A DNA stretch of 64,000 nucleotides from positions 3,381,001 through 3,445,000 of the forward strand of contig NZ_LT907978.1 in assembly GCF_900209925.1 (NCBI RefSeq). Reading direction: 5' to 3'. Source of the DNA: Anaerobutyricum hallii (GTDB lineage Bacteria > Bacillota > Clostridia > Lachnospirales > Lachnospiraceae). Positions 1-7,995 of this stretch are shown in pieces (within the stretch, counting starts at the first letter, position 1; every line of letters begins with the position of its first letter). The notes under the pieces are model-generated. The model was not told where the DNA came from, did no database searches, and saw nothing but the letters and a program-made list of their open reading frames with translations. The position numbers were made by a program, and so were the translations under genes.

Positions 1-46
1 CAGAACCAAATACAATGTTTACCGGCAGAAAATAATTAAATTCCAT
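1..46 (-). CDS. Iron-containing alcohol dehydrogenase, N-terminal 15 codons only (partial)
   Basis: Reading leftwards from an ATG at 46, the first codons give MEFNYFLPVNIVFGS, the typical opening of iron-dependent (group III) alcohol dehydrogenases, where a short strand and the 'P-x-I-x-F-G' stretch begin the nucleotide-binding domain. A purine-rich ribosome binding site (GAAGGAAG) lies just upstream. The gene follows the class III aminotransferase in the same direction, so the two could be co-transcribed. Only 15 residues are inside the window. The family call rests on that short match and could be wrong. Confidence 0.55.
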   Translation of the reverse strand, partial: MEFNYFLPVNIVFGS

Positions 47-188
47 GATACTTCCTTCTTTCTTTACTTTGCAAATATTATGTTTCTAAAATATATTTAA
101 CACCAGCTTTTATTTTTTGCCAGTATTTTTTTACTCATTTCTTTTATCCAAAGCGTGTTTTGAATCAGTCAGACAATCTGGCATCACT

Positions 189-1544
189 TTACAGATTGGA
201 TAAAATTGACTCTTCAAAAATCTTTAATCCAGTTTCCATCTGTTCTTCCGTCATGCATAATGGTGCAAGGAATCTTATCACATTGCCGCAAGAACCTGCA
301 TTTTCCAGTAACAGTCCCTTCTGAAGTGCTGTCTGAACCAGTTTTGATACAAATTCCGGGTTTGGCTCCTTGCTTTCTTTGTCTTTGACAAATTCTACAC
401 CAAGCATACCGCCAATTCCTCTGACATCCCCGATTATATCATATTTTTCTTTCATTTTTTCAAACGCCTTCCTTACGACGGAGCCTATATGGAGGGATTT
501 TGCACAGTAATCTTCTTCTTTCATGATTTCCATCGTTTTTATCGCTGCTGCACAAGCTAACGGATTACCGCAGTAAGTACCGCCAATCGTGCCTGCCGGG
601 GCTGCATCCATGACCTCTTCTCTTGCACTAATGGCACTGATCGGCACACCAGCTCCCATAGACTTCGCTGTAGCAATAATATCCGGGGCTGCTCCCGCCT
701 CCTTCCAGTATTCTGATGTAAAATACTTTCCTGTACGGCAGTTACCACACTGAACCTCATCCGCAATAAGCATAATACCGTTATCATCACAAATCTTGCG
801 AAGTTTCTTCACAAATTCAATGGGAGCAGGAATAAATCCACCCTCACCCTGTAACGGCTCAATAATAATTGCCGCAACATCACTTGCCGGAGCCGCCTCA
901 TCAAAAAGCTTTAACAGTTTATCAATATAGTACTGAATAGCTTCTTCCTCGCTGTATCCTTTTGGTGCACGATACAGATATGGGTATTCTGCACGATAAA
1001 TTCCGGAAGGGAACGGTCCCATGCCAAGTGCATATGCTTTCTTTGCTGTCAACGCCATCGTAAGATTCGTTCTTCCATGAAATGCACCGGAAAAGCAAAT
1101 AATATTATCTCTTCCCGTATACGCTTTTGCAATCTTAATCGCATTCTCATCCGCCTCTGCACCGGAGTTTGCAAAATATGTTTTCATCTTCTTGCCCTTA
1201 CAAGGAACAGTCTCATTAAACATTTCTGCAAGTTTTACATATCCTTCATGAACATATACATTAAAAATCCCATGGAAATATTTCTCAGCCTGTACTTTTA
1301 CTGCCTCAACAACTTCTGGTCTGCTGTAACCAATATTTAAAACGCCAACACCACCAATCCAGTCAAGGAACCTATTCCCATCTACATCCTCAAGCATGGC
1401 ACCTTCCCCTCTTGCCATACAGATTGGGTAATTACTTCCACATAAACCTTTTGGAACAGCCTCATCCCTTCTATCTAAAAGAGCCTTTGCCTTCGCCCCT
1501 GGTACACTCCCTGTAACTATTTCCGGTAATGAATCTCTTAACAT
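189..1544 (-). CDS. Class III PLP-dependent aminotransferase (4-aminobutyrate/acetylornithine type)
   Basis: A 451-residue cytoplasmic fold-type I aminotransferase, the usual length of the GabT/ArgD-like group. Landmarks are the SGAEA phosphate-binding turn (residues 127-131), the FHGR motif (155-158), the EPLQGEGG segment (about 229-236), the cofactor-contacting Asp of ADEVQ (D262) and the Schiff-base lysine K294 in ATAKSMG. It would move an amino group from an omega-amino donor such as 4-aminobutyrate to 2-oxoglutarate. The donor cannot be decided from motifs. An AGGAGG site precedes the ATG. The segment after DEVQ reads CGNCRTGK where most relatives have TGFGRTGK, a local oddity beside the active site. 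The adjacent PucR-type regulator and alcohol dehydrogenase suggest a small amino-acid or amine catabolic set (inference). Confidence 0.88.
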   Translation of the reverse strand: MLRDSLPEIVTGSVPGAKAKALLDRRDEAVPKGLCGSNYPICMARGEGAMLEDVDGNRFLDWIGGVGVLNIGYSRPEVVEAVKVQAEKYFHGIFNVYVHEGYVKLAEMFNETVPCKGKKMKTYFANSGAEADENAIKIAKAYTGRDNIICFSGAFHGRTNLTMALTAKKAYALGMGPFPSGIYRAEYPYLYRAPKGYSEEEAIQYYIDKLLKLFDEAAPASDVAAIIIEPLQGEGGFIPAPIEFVKKLRKICDDNGIMLIADEVQCGNCRTGKYFTSEYWKEAGAAPDIIATAKSMGAGVPISAISAREEVMDAAPAGTIGGTYCGNPLACAAAIKTMEIMKEEDYCAKSLHIGSVVRKAFEKMKEKYDIIGDVRGIGGMLGVEFVKDKESKEPNPEFVSKLVQTALQKGLLLENAGSCGNVIRFLAPLCMTEEQMETGLKIFEESILSNL

Positions 1545-1611
1545 GCCACTTCCTCCTAACTATAAAACGTACTCTTAGAACCTTCTAAAAGAATTTTCTA
1601 AATACAAAGAA

Positions 1612-1649
1612 AAAGGTGCAATCCCAGCCTTCACTGTTATCGCACCTTT
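1612..1649 (-). terminator. Hairpin upstream of the aminotransferase gene, terminator-like on the minus strand
   Basis: An 8-bp stem (AAAGGTGC paired with GCACCTTT) with a 22-nt loop. Read on the minus strand it is followed by a T-rich run. It lies between the pucR-like gene and the aminotransferase start at 1544, so it may end read-through from upstream or attenuate the aminotransferase message. There is no independent evidence of activity. Confidence 0.4.
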
Positions 1650-1792
1650 GCTTGTTTCTTATTTATTTTTATTGCTTATTTCTTTCATGGCATTACTATA
1701 ACACGATTAAATTATATTACCATCGTCACGATACACAAAATTATTGTGCAACATTCATAATTGCTATTTCATTCATTTAGAGGAAAACAGAC

Positions 1793-1910
1793 GAAACGGG
1801 AAAAGGCTAATGATTGCATCTGTAAAGATAGTCGCGGCGAGAAGAATGCTTATTCGCATCCTTCTCTGGCTCCGACATTACATCTGCAATCATTAGCCTT
1901 TTTCCGTTTC
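1793..1910. repeat. Long palindromic intergenic element, family A, copy 1
   Basis: A 118-bp near-palindrome. The outer arms (1793-1825 and 1878-1910) pair with only a few mismatches, and a central 11-bp hairpin (1839-1849 with 1856-1866) sits inside. The core resembles the element at 17463-17578 read in reverse complement: both carry TTACATCTGC-type arm ends, a 'TAGTCGC' tract and a 'GAATGC...GCAT' hairpin. The outermost arm sequences differ completely between copies, yet each remains self-complementary. It sits just past the 3' end of the pucR-like gene, and its outer stem ends in A/T runs, so it probably acts as a transcription terminator. The two copies together are what make it a family. 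Confidence 0.7.
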
Positions 1911-1979
1911 TGTGTTTTGGCTCCAGAAGAAATGAATTCAATAGTCTTTGTTAGAAAGAAGGGGGGAGAAATCAGAAGA

Positions 1980-3170
1980 CTACTGAATTAATTCCAAAAA
2001 TTCATCAATCTGATATGCCAGATACCAGTCACTTCTATCTTTGGTAGAGTTAAGTGCTTTTCCTGTAATTTCTGAAATTTTTTTCAAGTGGTAGGAAACT
2101 GTATTCCTATGCAGAAAACATTCTGTTGCGACTTCGCCGATATTTCCATTTGTTTCAAGATAACATTTTAAAATACGAATATATTCGCTGCCATTTTCCC
2201 TGTCGAGTCGTTCTAATTCTCCCAGCGTTTTTTCACGATATTTTTCCAGTTTTTTGATATTGTCAATCGACAGCCATAGTTTGCTTATTCCCAGTTCCTC
2301 TTCCTGACAGATCTGCTTATCTTTTTTTCTACCCCAGCGACACAAGTAGGATAAATCTCTGTATTTCTCCCAGAGATTTGCCACAATCGTCTCTTCATCT
2401 CCTATTGCTATATATACCTTCTTTTGTCCGGAAAACTGCTGTGAAAGCTGTGCTATCTCTTCTGTTATTTTTTCCCTTTCTTTTCCCGGAGATATCCGGG
2501 CTATGAGTGTGATATACAAATCTTTCTGAAAAACGACTGCCTGCACCTTTTTGTGTGCAAATATCTGCTGGCATTGTCGAATGAATCGATAGAAAAACTG
2601 CGTATTATCAAAATTTCTCTCCGCCTGCGTATTGCCACCTGCCGGAAAATAACACTGTACCATAAAGATTTCTGTGTCTTTATGAATATGATTTTCATGC
2701 AGAACCGACATATACTGTTGTTCTTCTTTATGTGAAAAAATTGCTTTTTGAAGTGCAGTTTCTAAACTGTCTTGTTCTTGCATCGTCTTATAAATGAGAT
2801 TGCATAAATCTCTGTTGAAGTCTACTAAATGGACTTCCCATGGCAGTACAAAAATGGGAAATCCCACTTCTTCGCTATACGTAATAACACTGTGCGGCAC
2901 TCTTTTTATGTACTTTCCTACATTGATGACCAAACCGCTTGCTCCGGCTTCGTACAGACTTTTTACAAAACATTCAAGCATTTCTTCATCTTTTTCTTTG
3001 ATTCCAGTTGTAACAATCAGCTCTCTGCCTTTTAAAAAAGAGACGTAATCCATCTCTTCGACTGTATGTACCCAGTCAACAAGATTTCTTAAGCCTCTTC
3101 CTCCGGCAACCAGCTTCATATTGTAACGGTGTAACGCCACCTCATAGATTTCTTCCAATATTATCGCCAT
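1980..3170 (-). CDS. PucR-family transcriptional regulator
   Basis: A 396-residue cytoplasmic regulator. The N-terminal ~120 residues match the PucR-type ligand-sensing domain (LVAGGRGL, then WVHTVEE, 'GRELIVTTGI', and a segment ending VGFPIFVLPWEV). The C-terminal ~60 residues form the PucR/CdaR helix-turn-helix, including 'GNIGEVATECFLHRNTVSYH'. The middle is variable, as is normal for the family. Known members control purine, amino-acid or sugar-acid catabolism. The ligand here is unknown, and the neighbouring aminotransferase is the obvious candidate target. It follows ddl and the DUF1934 gene closely (27 bp after the latter), so it may be the last gene of that transcript. Confidence 0.85.
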   Translation of the reverse strand: MAIILEEIYEVALHRYNMKLVAGGRGLRNLVDWVHTVEEMDYVSFLKGRELIVTTGIKEKDEEMLECFVKSLYEAGASGLVINVGKYIKRVPHSVITYSEEVGFPIFVLPWEVHLVDFNRDLCNLIYKTMQEQDSLETALQKAIFSHKEEQQYMSVLHENHIHKDTEIFMVQCYFPAGGNTQAERNFDNTQFFYRFIRQCQQIFAHKKVQAVVFQKDLYITLIARISPGKEREKITEEIAQLSQQFSGQKKVYIAIGDEETIVANLWEKYRDLSYLCRWGRKKDKQICQEEELGISKLWLSIDNIKKLEKYREKTLGELERLDRENGSEYIRILKCYLETNGNIGEVATECFLHRNTVSYHLKKISEITGKALNSTKDRSDWYLAYQIDEFLELIQ

Positions 3171-3197
3171 TGTTACCCTCTTTTATTTTCTTTCATT

Positions 3198-3623
3198 CTA
3201 TTCCATAAACTTCGCCAGCACTGTCAGATTATAATCCGATACTAACATTCCGTTCATGATAAGAGAATACTTCAACTGTAATTTAAAATGTGCATCTCCA
3301 TGCAGCACCCGGATCTTCTTTGTGTCAGATACCAGTTCCATCGGTCCTGCCGGTGACTGATAAATACAGTTTTTATTATGCTGCGTATCAAATACAAGAA
3401 CGGAATTAAAATTGCCTGCACCTGTTTTACGAAGTTCCACGCTGCCAGGCGAAATAGTGAGGCGGTTTTTAATAACCGCCCCTTCTTCTGTCCGTTCTGA
3501 ATAAAAAATGTAATGAACATCGTTTTTATAAATATAACTTCCTTCAGTAACCAGAGTCACAGGTTCTTCCTGATCAAAACCTTTCTGAATTCCGGTTATC
3601 GTCAGCCAGACCTTTCTTGCCAT
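3198..3623 (-). CDS. DUF1934 domain-containing protein
   Basis: A 141-residue small beta-barrel protein of the DUF1934 (YwiB-like, calycin-fold) family. Features seen are the opening 'VWLTITGIQ', a central block of beta-rich sequence with 'YIFYSE'-like strands, and the closing 'GMLVSDYNLTVLAKFME'. There is no signal peptide and no catalytic motif. The function is not established for the family. It starts 12 bp after the ddl stop and has its own AGGGAT-type ribosome binding site, so it is translated from the ddl message. DUF1934 genes commonly sit near cell-wall or tRNA-ligase genes in Firmicutes, which fits this context but gives no specific role. Confidence 0.8.
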   Translation of the reverse strand: MARKVWLTITGIQKGFDQEEPVTLVTEGSYIYKNDVHYIFYSERTEEGAVIKNRLTISPGSVELRKTGAGNFNSVLVFDTQHNKNCIYQSPAGPMELVSDTKKIRVLHGDAHFKLQLKYSLIMNGMLVSDYNLTVLAKFME

Positions 3624-3635
3624 AATCGTATCCCT

Positions 3636-4697
3636 TTATACGTCGTATCTGTTCATAGCAAGATCGATCAGCTTCTGAACAAGAGCCTTCTTATTCAGTC
3701 CTCTTGCTTCCCAAAGCATTGGATACATACTGATTGCTGTAAATCCCGGAAGAGTATTAATCTCATTAAATACTACTTCATTCGTATCCTTTGTAAGGAA
3801 GAAATCTACTCTGGATAATCCAGAGCAATCTAATGCTTTAAAGATAGCTACCGCATCTTTACGAATCTCTTCTGCCTTTCCTTCTGGAAGCTCAGGATCT
3901 ACAACTGTTCTTGATTCCTCGTTATTATACTTCGCATCATAGCTGTAGAATTCTTCTGCAGATAATACTTCGCCAACACCGGAAGCCTTTGGTTCATTCA
4001 TTCCAAGAACACCACACTCAATCTCCCGTCCTACGATTGTCTCCTCTACTAAGATCTTAGAATCATGCTTTGCTGCAAGATGTAATGCAGTAACGAGTTC
4101 TTCTCTGTTCTCTGCCTTGCTGACTCCCTGCGAAGAACCGGCTTTAGAAGGCTTTACGAAAACAGGATATGGAACTCCTGATTCCACTCTTGCTACAACT
4201 TCATCCATGTTGGAAAGCTCATGTCTTCTTACACCGACAAACTTTGCCTGGCGTACTCCAATTGCATCTACGATTACCTTAGTATAAAACTTATCCATAG
4301 AGCAGGCAGAAGCTAAAACACCACAGCCTACATATGGAATCGCTGCTAACTCTAAAAGTCCCTGCACTGTTCCGTCTTCTCCGTTCATACCATGAAGAAC
4401 CGGGAACACAACATCAATAGAAATACGTTCTGTCTTACCTCCTCTTTCTAAAAGGAGTTCCTTACTTCCGGTATCCGGACAAATGTAAGCACTCGTCTTG
4501 CTGTTCACCCAGGAACCATCTTCAAGATGAGCCATTGTGTCGATCAGCTTCCACTGTCCATCCTTTGTGATTCCTACCATGATCACACTATATCTGTCTT
4601 TATCAATACTTTCAATTACTGTTTTTGCTGAAATAAGAGAAACATCATGTTCTGATGACTTTCCTCCCATAAGAACTACTATATTTTTATTAGCCAA
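3636..4697 (-). CDS. ddl: D-alanine--D-alanine ligase
   Basis: A 353-residue ATP-grasp enzyme that joins two D-alanines to make the dipeptide precursor of peptidoglycan, in the cytoplasm. It shows the N-terminal 'VVLMGGKSSEHDVSL' turn, 'PVLHGMNGEDGTVQG' (the glycine-rich first signature), 'PVFVKPSKAGSSQGV' and the C-terminal 'VVFNEINTLPGFT' metal- and ligand-binding motif. Length and motif order are normal. The start is a TTG at 4697 preceded by AAGGGTG at normal spacing; no closer ATG fits. It heads a probable ddl-DUF1934-pucR transcript. Nothing in the motifs points to a vancomycin-resistance D-Lac or D-Ser ligase. Confidence 0.95.
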   Translation of the reverse strand: MANKNIVVLMGGKSSEHDVSLISAKTVIESIDKDRYSVIMVGITKDGQWKLIDTMAHLEDGSWVNSKTSAYICPDTGSKELLLERGGKTERISIDVVFPVLHGMNGEDGTVQGLLELAAIPYVGCGVLASACSMDKFYTKVIVDAIGVRQAKFVGVRRHELSNMDEVVARVESGVPYPVFVKPSKAGSSQGVSKAENREELVTALHLAAKHDSKILVEETIVGREIECGVLGMNEPKASGVGEVLSAEEFYSYDAKYNNEESRTVVDPELPEGKAEEIRKDAVAIFKALDCSGLSRVDFFLTKDTNEVVFNEINTLPGFTAISMYPMLWEARGLNKKALVQKLIDLAMNRYDV

Positions 4698-4834
4698 AAT
4701 TATTCACCCTTTCAAAAAGCTCTTTTTAAATTCACTTCACGCCTTATTCTAGCACATCAAAAAGCTTTTGAATACTTAATTTTAAAAATATATGCACTTA
4801 TCCAAGTACATATCACATCTTTATCTAGCATCAC

Positions 4835-4870
4835 AAAAGGTGTCTGCAGTTATCCTGCAGGCACCTTTTT
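4835..4870 (-). terminator. Intrinsic terminator after the PPEP-like gene
   Basis: A 15-bp stem with one mismatch (AAAAGGTG... paired with ...CACCTTTT) and a 5-nt loop, with T/A tracts on both sides. It lies 18 bp beyond the stop of the metallopeptidase gene and about 140 bp before ddl, so it isolates the riboswitch-controlled unit. Confidence 0.8.
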
Positions 4871-4887
4871 CTAACCTTCTGTATAGT

Positions 4888-5850
4888 CTAATTCCAATAC
4901 CATCCATATGCATTATAGAAATTCTTTATATCTTTATCGGAAATAGAGTTAACTAAATCATTGATATAGTTGTAAGTCTGTGGACGCTGGCTCTTTAATG
5001 CAGAAGCATTCTCTGTATAATCACAGAAAGATTCTGCAAAGTACTCGCTTGCAGTCTGTGTTACATAGGATTTATTATTACCAACATATGCTCCCTTTTC
5101 TGCATTATAAATACTAGCAAATTCAGATTTCTTATCTGCTCTTCCCTTTAAGGTTGCTACGAAATGACCCAACTCGTGAAGTAAATAAGACGACTGACCT
5201 CTCTTTAACTGAATATTATGATTCTGTACACTAAATACACCAGTTGTTGCTAATTCCGGGTCAACATTAAACTCAAACCCTAAAGTATTAAATGCATCAT
5301 ACACTCGGGAATCCACATGTCCCTTAATATCACTAAACTTAGAAATCGCATATCCTGTTGTTGCGGCTGCTACGTTATTAAAATTAGAAGTAGCTCCAAC
5401 GTCTGTCTTTGTTGTCTTAACTGTTGTTACTACGGTTGTCTTAACTGTCTGTACTTTGGATTTCTTCTTTGTACTTGTCTTTTGCGTTGTCCGAACTGTT
5501 GTCTCTGTTACGGTCTGAACAGAAACTCCTCTCCTCGTAGATTTTTTTCTAGAAGTTTTCTTTTTTGTTGTTGTTTTTGTCTTCTTCGCTGCTTTTTTTA
5601 ACTTCTTCTTCTTTGTTGTTGTCTTCTTAGAAGTCTTAACTGTAACCTTAGGGGCCTGTCCAAGTGGAACCTCTTCTTCACCTGCTACAATCTCATCAGA
5701 TCCTGTATCCGGCATTGTATCTGTTATATCTGCAAATGTCTTACCTGTCCCGCCGTTACCGGTATAAAAAATAATACCTGTACATAAGATCAGCGCCATA
5801 ACAAGATAAGCTGCTGAAATCACAAATGATTTATTATCCATTTTTCTCAT
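4888..5850 (-). CDS. Secreted or membrane-anchored lethal-factor-fold metallopeptidase (PPEP-like, M34 type)
   Basis: A 320-residue protein with an N-terminal hydrophobic segment (about 10-29: signal peptide or anchor), a long Lys/Thr-rich linker (about 68-148) and a C-terminal catalytic domain (about 155-320). The zinc site is HELGH (H225, E226, H229), followed by Y262 and E269. The Tyr-to-Glu spacing of seven matches the catalytic Tyr and third zinc ligand of anthrax lethal factor and of the Pro-Pro endopeptidase PPEP-1 of Clostridioides difficile. PPEP-1 is secreted, cuts surface adhesins and is known to be under a cyclic-di-GMP-I riboswitch. This gene also follows such a riboswitch (6165-6252), supporting a role in releasing surface proteins as cyclic-di-GMP changes. 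The basic linker is absent from PPEP-1 and may bind the cell wall. Substrate specificity is not visible. Confidence 0.78.
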   Translation of the reverse strand: MRKMDNKSFVISAAYLVMALILCTGIIFYTGNGGTGKTFADITDTMPDTGSDEIVAGEEEVPLGQAPKVTVKTSKKTTTKKKKLKKAAKKTKTTTKKKTSRKKSTRRGVSVQTVTETTVRTTQKTSTKKKSKVQTVKTTVVTTVKTTKTDVGATSNFNNVAAATTGYAISKFSDIKGHVDSRVYDAFNTLGFEFNVDPELATTGVFSVQNHNIQLKRGQSSYLLHELGHFVATLKGRADKKSEFASIYNAEKGAYVGNNKSYVTQTASEYFAESFCDYTENASALKSQRPQTYNYINDLVNSISDKDIKNFYNAYGWYWN

Positions 5851-5873
5851 AAAAATCCTCCCTTTCTGATAAC

Positions 5874-5936
5874 ATGTACTCTCAAGTACATATATGCGAG
5901 CTACACAGTAACAACGTTACTTTTTTGTGTAGCTCG
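5874..5936 (-). other. Extra hairpins in the metallopeptidase 5' leader
   Basis: Between the riboswitch terminator and the gene lie two further hairpins. One has a 10-bp stem (5897-5906 with 5927-5936) carrying an inner GTAAC/GTTAC pair. The other is a perfect 7-bp stem, ATGTACT-CTCA-AGTACAT (5874-5891), that resembles the ends of the dispersed ATGTACTC palindromes. Both lie just upstream of the AGGGAGG ribosome binding site and could stabilise the message or tune translation. This is inference from base pairing only. Confidence 0.5.
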
Positions 5937-6090
5937 GCAATATGCCGTAAGCTACATCTCAAAATCTACTACAAGGACAGCTGTATTAAAGATTCTGAGA
6001 GCAGGTATAAATGCCTTATTTATGGCTTTATCAAATGTTACGAGTTTTCTATGAGAATTGCGGGGATGAGGACTATATGTCCTCGTATTC

Positions 6091-6128
6091 AAAAAGCCGC
6101 CTATATCTCTAGCAAGATATACGCGGCC
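6091..6128 (-). terminator. Riboswitch expression-platform terminator
   Basis: On the minus strand a strong G+C-based hairpin (GCCGC...GCGGC with an AT-rich upper stem and a TGCT loop) is followed directly by TTTTT. It lies about 40 nt after the cyclic-di-GMP aptamer and 240 nt before the metallopeptidase ATG, the arrangement expected of a transcription-attenuating expression platform. Whether ligand promotes or prevents its formation cannot be decided by eye. Confidence 0.8.
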
Positions 6129-6164
6129 ACCCATAATATTCGATAATATGATCCATACGCATTA

Positions 6165-6252
6165 AATACGGCAACCGGCTGTCATAGGCTATGCCCTTAG
6201 ACCCTTGGCTTTGCGTCCCCTGCTTTCGCAAGGTTTGCCCACTAGAATATAT
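6165..6252 (-). promoter_or_regulatory. Cyclic-di-GMP-I (GEMM-I) riboswitch aptamer
   Basis: Minus-strand sequence has the class-I landmarks in order: GGGCAAACC, a GCGAAAGC tetraloop hairpin, GGGACGCAAAGCC, GGGTCTAAGG and a closing CCGGTTGCC. GNRA tetraloop, receptor side and ligand-binding strand are all present with normal spacing. A good promoter lies just upstream and a terminator just downstream, and the only gene on the transcript is the PPEP-like metallopeptidase. Known class-I switches bind cyclic-di-GMP with high affinity and control motility, adhesion and surface-protease genes. Confidence 0.9.
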
Positions 6253-6266
6253 TAGTTTGCATCTTT

Positions 6267-6295
6267 ATAATAGCATAACGTCTGTATAACGTCAA
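6267..6295 (-). promoter_or_regulatory. Sigma-A-type promoter of the riboswitch transcript
   Basis: On the minus strand TTGACG (6290-6295) and TATTAT (6267-6272) are separated by exactly 17 bp. The predicted start is about 10 nt before the aptamer. Because it lies downstream of the pilT stop, the peptidase gene is a separate transcription unit from the pilus genes. Confidence 0.75.
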
Positions 6296-6367
6296 TGAAT
6301 TTTCGACAAAAATTACCAAAAAATTATTTTATTTATTTTGTTACAACAATACTAATATTATTTCTTT

Positions 6368-7426
6368 TTATTTTAAAAGTGTCTTCACCATTAACTCCGG
6401 AGCTGCCGCATAATCTAATGCCACTTCCTGAGTTATTTTTCCTTCTTTATATAGTTTTGTAATGTAAGAGTCCATTGAGAACATTTTCTCCTGGCTTGAA
6501 GATGCGATCAGTCCATCAATCTGATGTACTTTATTCTCTCTGATCATGTTTTTAATCGCACGATTTATAGTCATAAGTTCAAATGCCGGGATAAGCTTTC
6601 CCTCTTTATCCGGTAATAACTGTTGGGAGACAACGGCATTTAATACAGAGGCAAGCTGTACAATCACCTGTCTTTGCTGGTTCGCAGGGAACACATCAAT
6701 AATTCGGTCTACTGCATTTGCCGCACCAAGCGTATGCAAAGTGGAAAAAACAAGGTGCCCGGTTTCTGCTGCTGTCATTGCGATATTAATTGTTTCATAA
6801 TCACGCATTTCTCCAAGAAGAATCACATCCGGACTCTGGCGCAGTGAGGCACGGAGCGCCACTTTATAACTTTCTGTATCAGAACTCACCTCGCGCTGAC
6901 TTACAATGCTCTTTTTGTGACGGTGGAGGAATTCCAGCGGATCTTCTAATGTAATAATATGTTCTTCCCTCGTACTGTTAATCTGATCGATCAGGCAGGC
7001 AAGCGTTGTGGACTTTCCGCTTCCTGCAGAACCAGTCACAAGTACAAGTCCTTTTCTGTATTCTGCCAGCTGCATGATCTGGGATGGAATACTAAGTTCT
7101 TCCGGATTCGGTAACTGAAATGCTATAAGACGGATTACGGCTGCCAGAGAACCTCTCTGACGATATGTAGATACGCGGAATCTTCCCAGATTCGATATGG
7201 AGAAAGAGAAATCGTCATCTCCTGCCGTCTCTAATGTTTCTATCTTTCTTTCCTCCGCAATCGAATAAATATCTTCAATCAGTTTCTTTGTATCCTCCGG
7301 CATCAGCCGTTCTCCGATTCTGACCATCTTTCGGTTAATCTTATAAGTAAGGGGCAGACCTGCTACAATAAATAAATCTGATGCGCCCTTTTCTGTTGCT
7401 TCCTGCAAATATTCCTGGATTCCCAT
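6368..7426 (-). CDS. pilT: PilT-type pilus retraction ATPase
   Basis: A hexameric cytoplasmic ATPase of the PilT/GspE superfamily, 352 residues from the preferred start. The start 'MGIQEYLQEA' at 7426 follows a GGAGG site; an upstream ATG at 7483 has none. Motifs are 'GASDLFIVAGLPLTYKIN' at the N-terminus (typical of PilT), Walker A GSAGSGKST, the Asp box 'IITLEDPLEF', Walker B 'PDVILLGEMRD' and the His box 'GHLVFSTLHT'. PilT depolymerises type IV pili to give twitching and retraction. It is the last gene of the pilus-like operon 6.4-10.4 kb. No PilB-type extension ATPase is in the window. Confidence 0.93.
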   Translation of the reverse strand: MGIQEYLQEATEKGASDLFIVAGLPLTYKINRKMVRIGERLMPEDTKKLIEDIYSIAEERKIETLETAGDDDFSFSISNLGRFRVSTYRQRGSLAAVIRLIAFQLPNPEELSIPSQIMQLAEYRKGLVLVTGSAGSGKSTTLACLIDQINSTREEHIITLEDPLEFLHRHKKSIVSQREVSSDTESYKVALRASLRQSPDVILLGEMRDYETINIAMTAAETGHLVFSTLHTLGAANAVDRIIDVFPANQQRQVIVQLASVLNAVVSQQLLPDKEGKLIPAFELMTINRAIKNMIRENKVHQIDGLIASSSQEKMFSMDSYITKLYKEGKITQEVALDYAAAPELMVKTLLK

Positions 7427-7500
7427 TCTACCTTTTCCTCCCAATATAATGTATTCAAGAATGTCCCGGTATTCTTGCTGCATTCAAAAATGCCTCGGCA

Positions 7501-7995
7501 TTATTCTATACTTTTCATTACGTCAAGCGATTCATCTGCCTGCCAGTCTTCTGGTGAACAAAGCTGCCATTTTTTTATATAATACTGCGGCACTATGCCT
7601 GTCTTATCCAGATGCAGCGTAACAACAAGCTGCTGTCTTTTTGAAACACTTTCTATAATATTTATTTCCGGCAATATCACAAGTTTTTGTTTCACCGTCT
7701 TTTGTGCCGTTCTATTTTTTCCTATTTCTTTTTGTCCTATTTCTTTTTGTTTTGCTGTTTTTTTCTGTGTCCACTGTTTCTCAAGTTCTGTATTCTTCTG
7801 TGCAAGCTGTTCCTGCACTTTATTCACCGCTTTATAGTACTGCGTTGTATGCGCCGCCGTCTTCTTCGTAAGTGCATAATCCGATAATGCATTTTGTAAG
7901 GATAACACAGCAAATGCCGCCAGACATACATTCATAAAGATTAAGATGATTAATGAAATACCAAGATTCATTACAGGGATTTCCCGCTTTTTCAT
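7501..7995 (-). CDS. Single-pass membrane protein of the pilus operon
   Basis: A 164-residue protein with a short basic N-terminus, one membrane segment (about residues 10-32) and a Lys/Gln-rich, probably coiled-coil stretch (about 50-105) before a small C-terminal domain. Topology resembles PilN/PilO-type inner-membrane scaffold proteins, but there is no sequence motif that proves it. The start overlaps the stop of the preceding pilin-like gene by one base and pilT follows within about 75 bp, so it belongs to the operon. No family is recognised. Confidence 0.7.
   Translation of the reverse strand: MKKREIPVMNLGISLIILIFMNVCLAAFAVLSLQNALSDYALTKKTAAHTTQYYKAVNKVQEQLAQKNTELEKQWTQKKTAKQKEIGQKEIGKNRTAQKTVKQKLVILPEINIIESVSKRQQLVVTLHLDKTGIVPQYYIKKWQLCSPEDWQADESLDVMKSIE

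Noticed and set aside
5317-5601. Plus-strand frame rich in Cys/Phe/Leu opposite the metallopeptidase linker
   Set aside because: It is the antisense image of the Lys/Thr codon repeats; no ribosome binding site.
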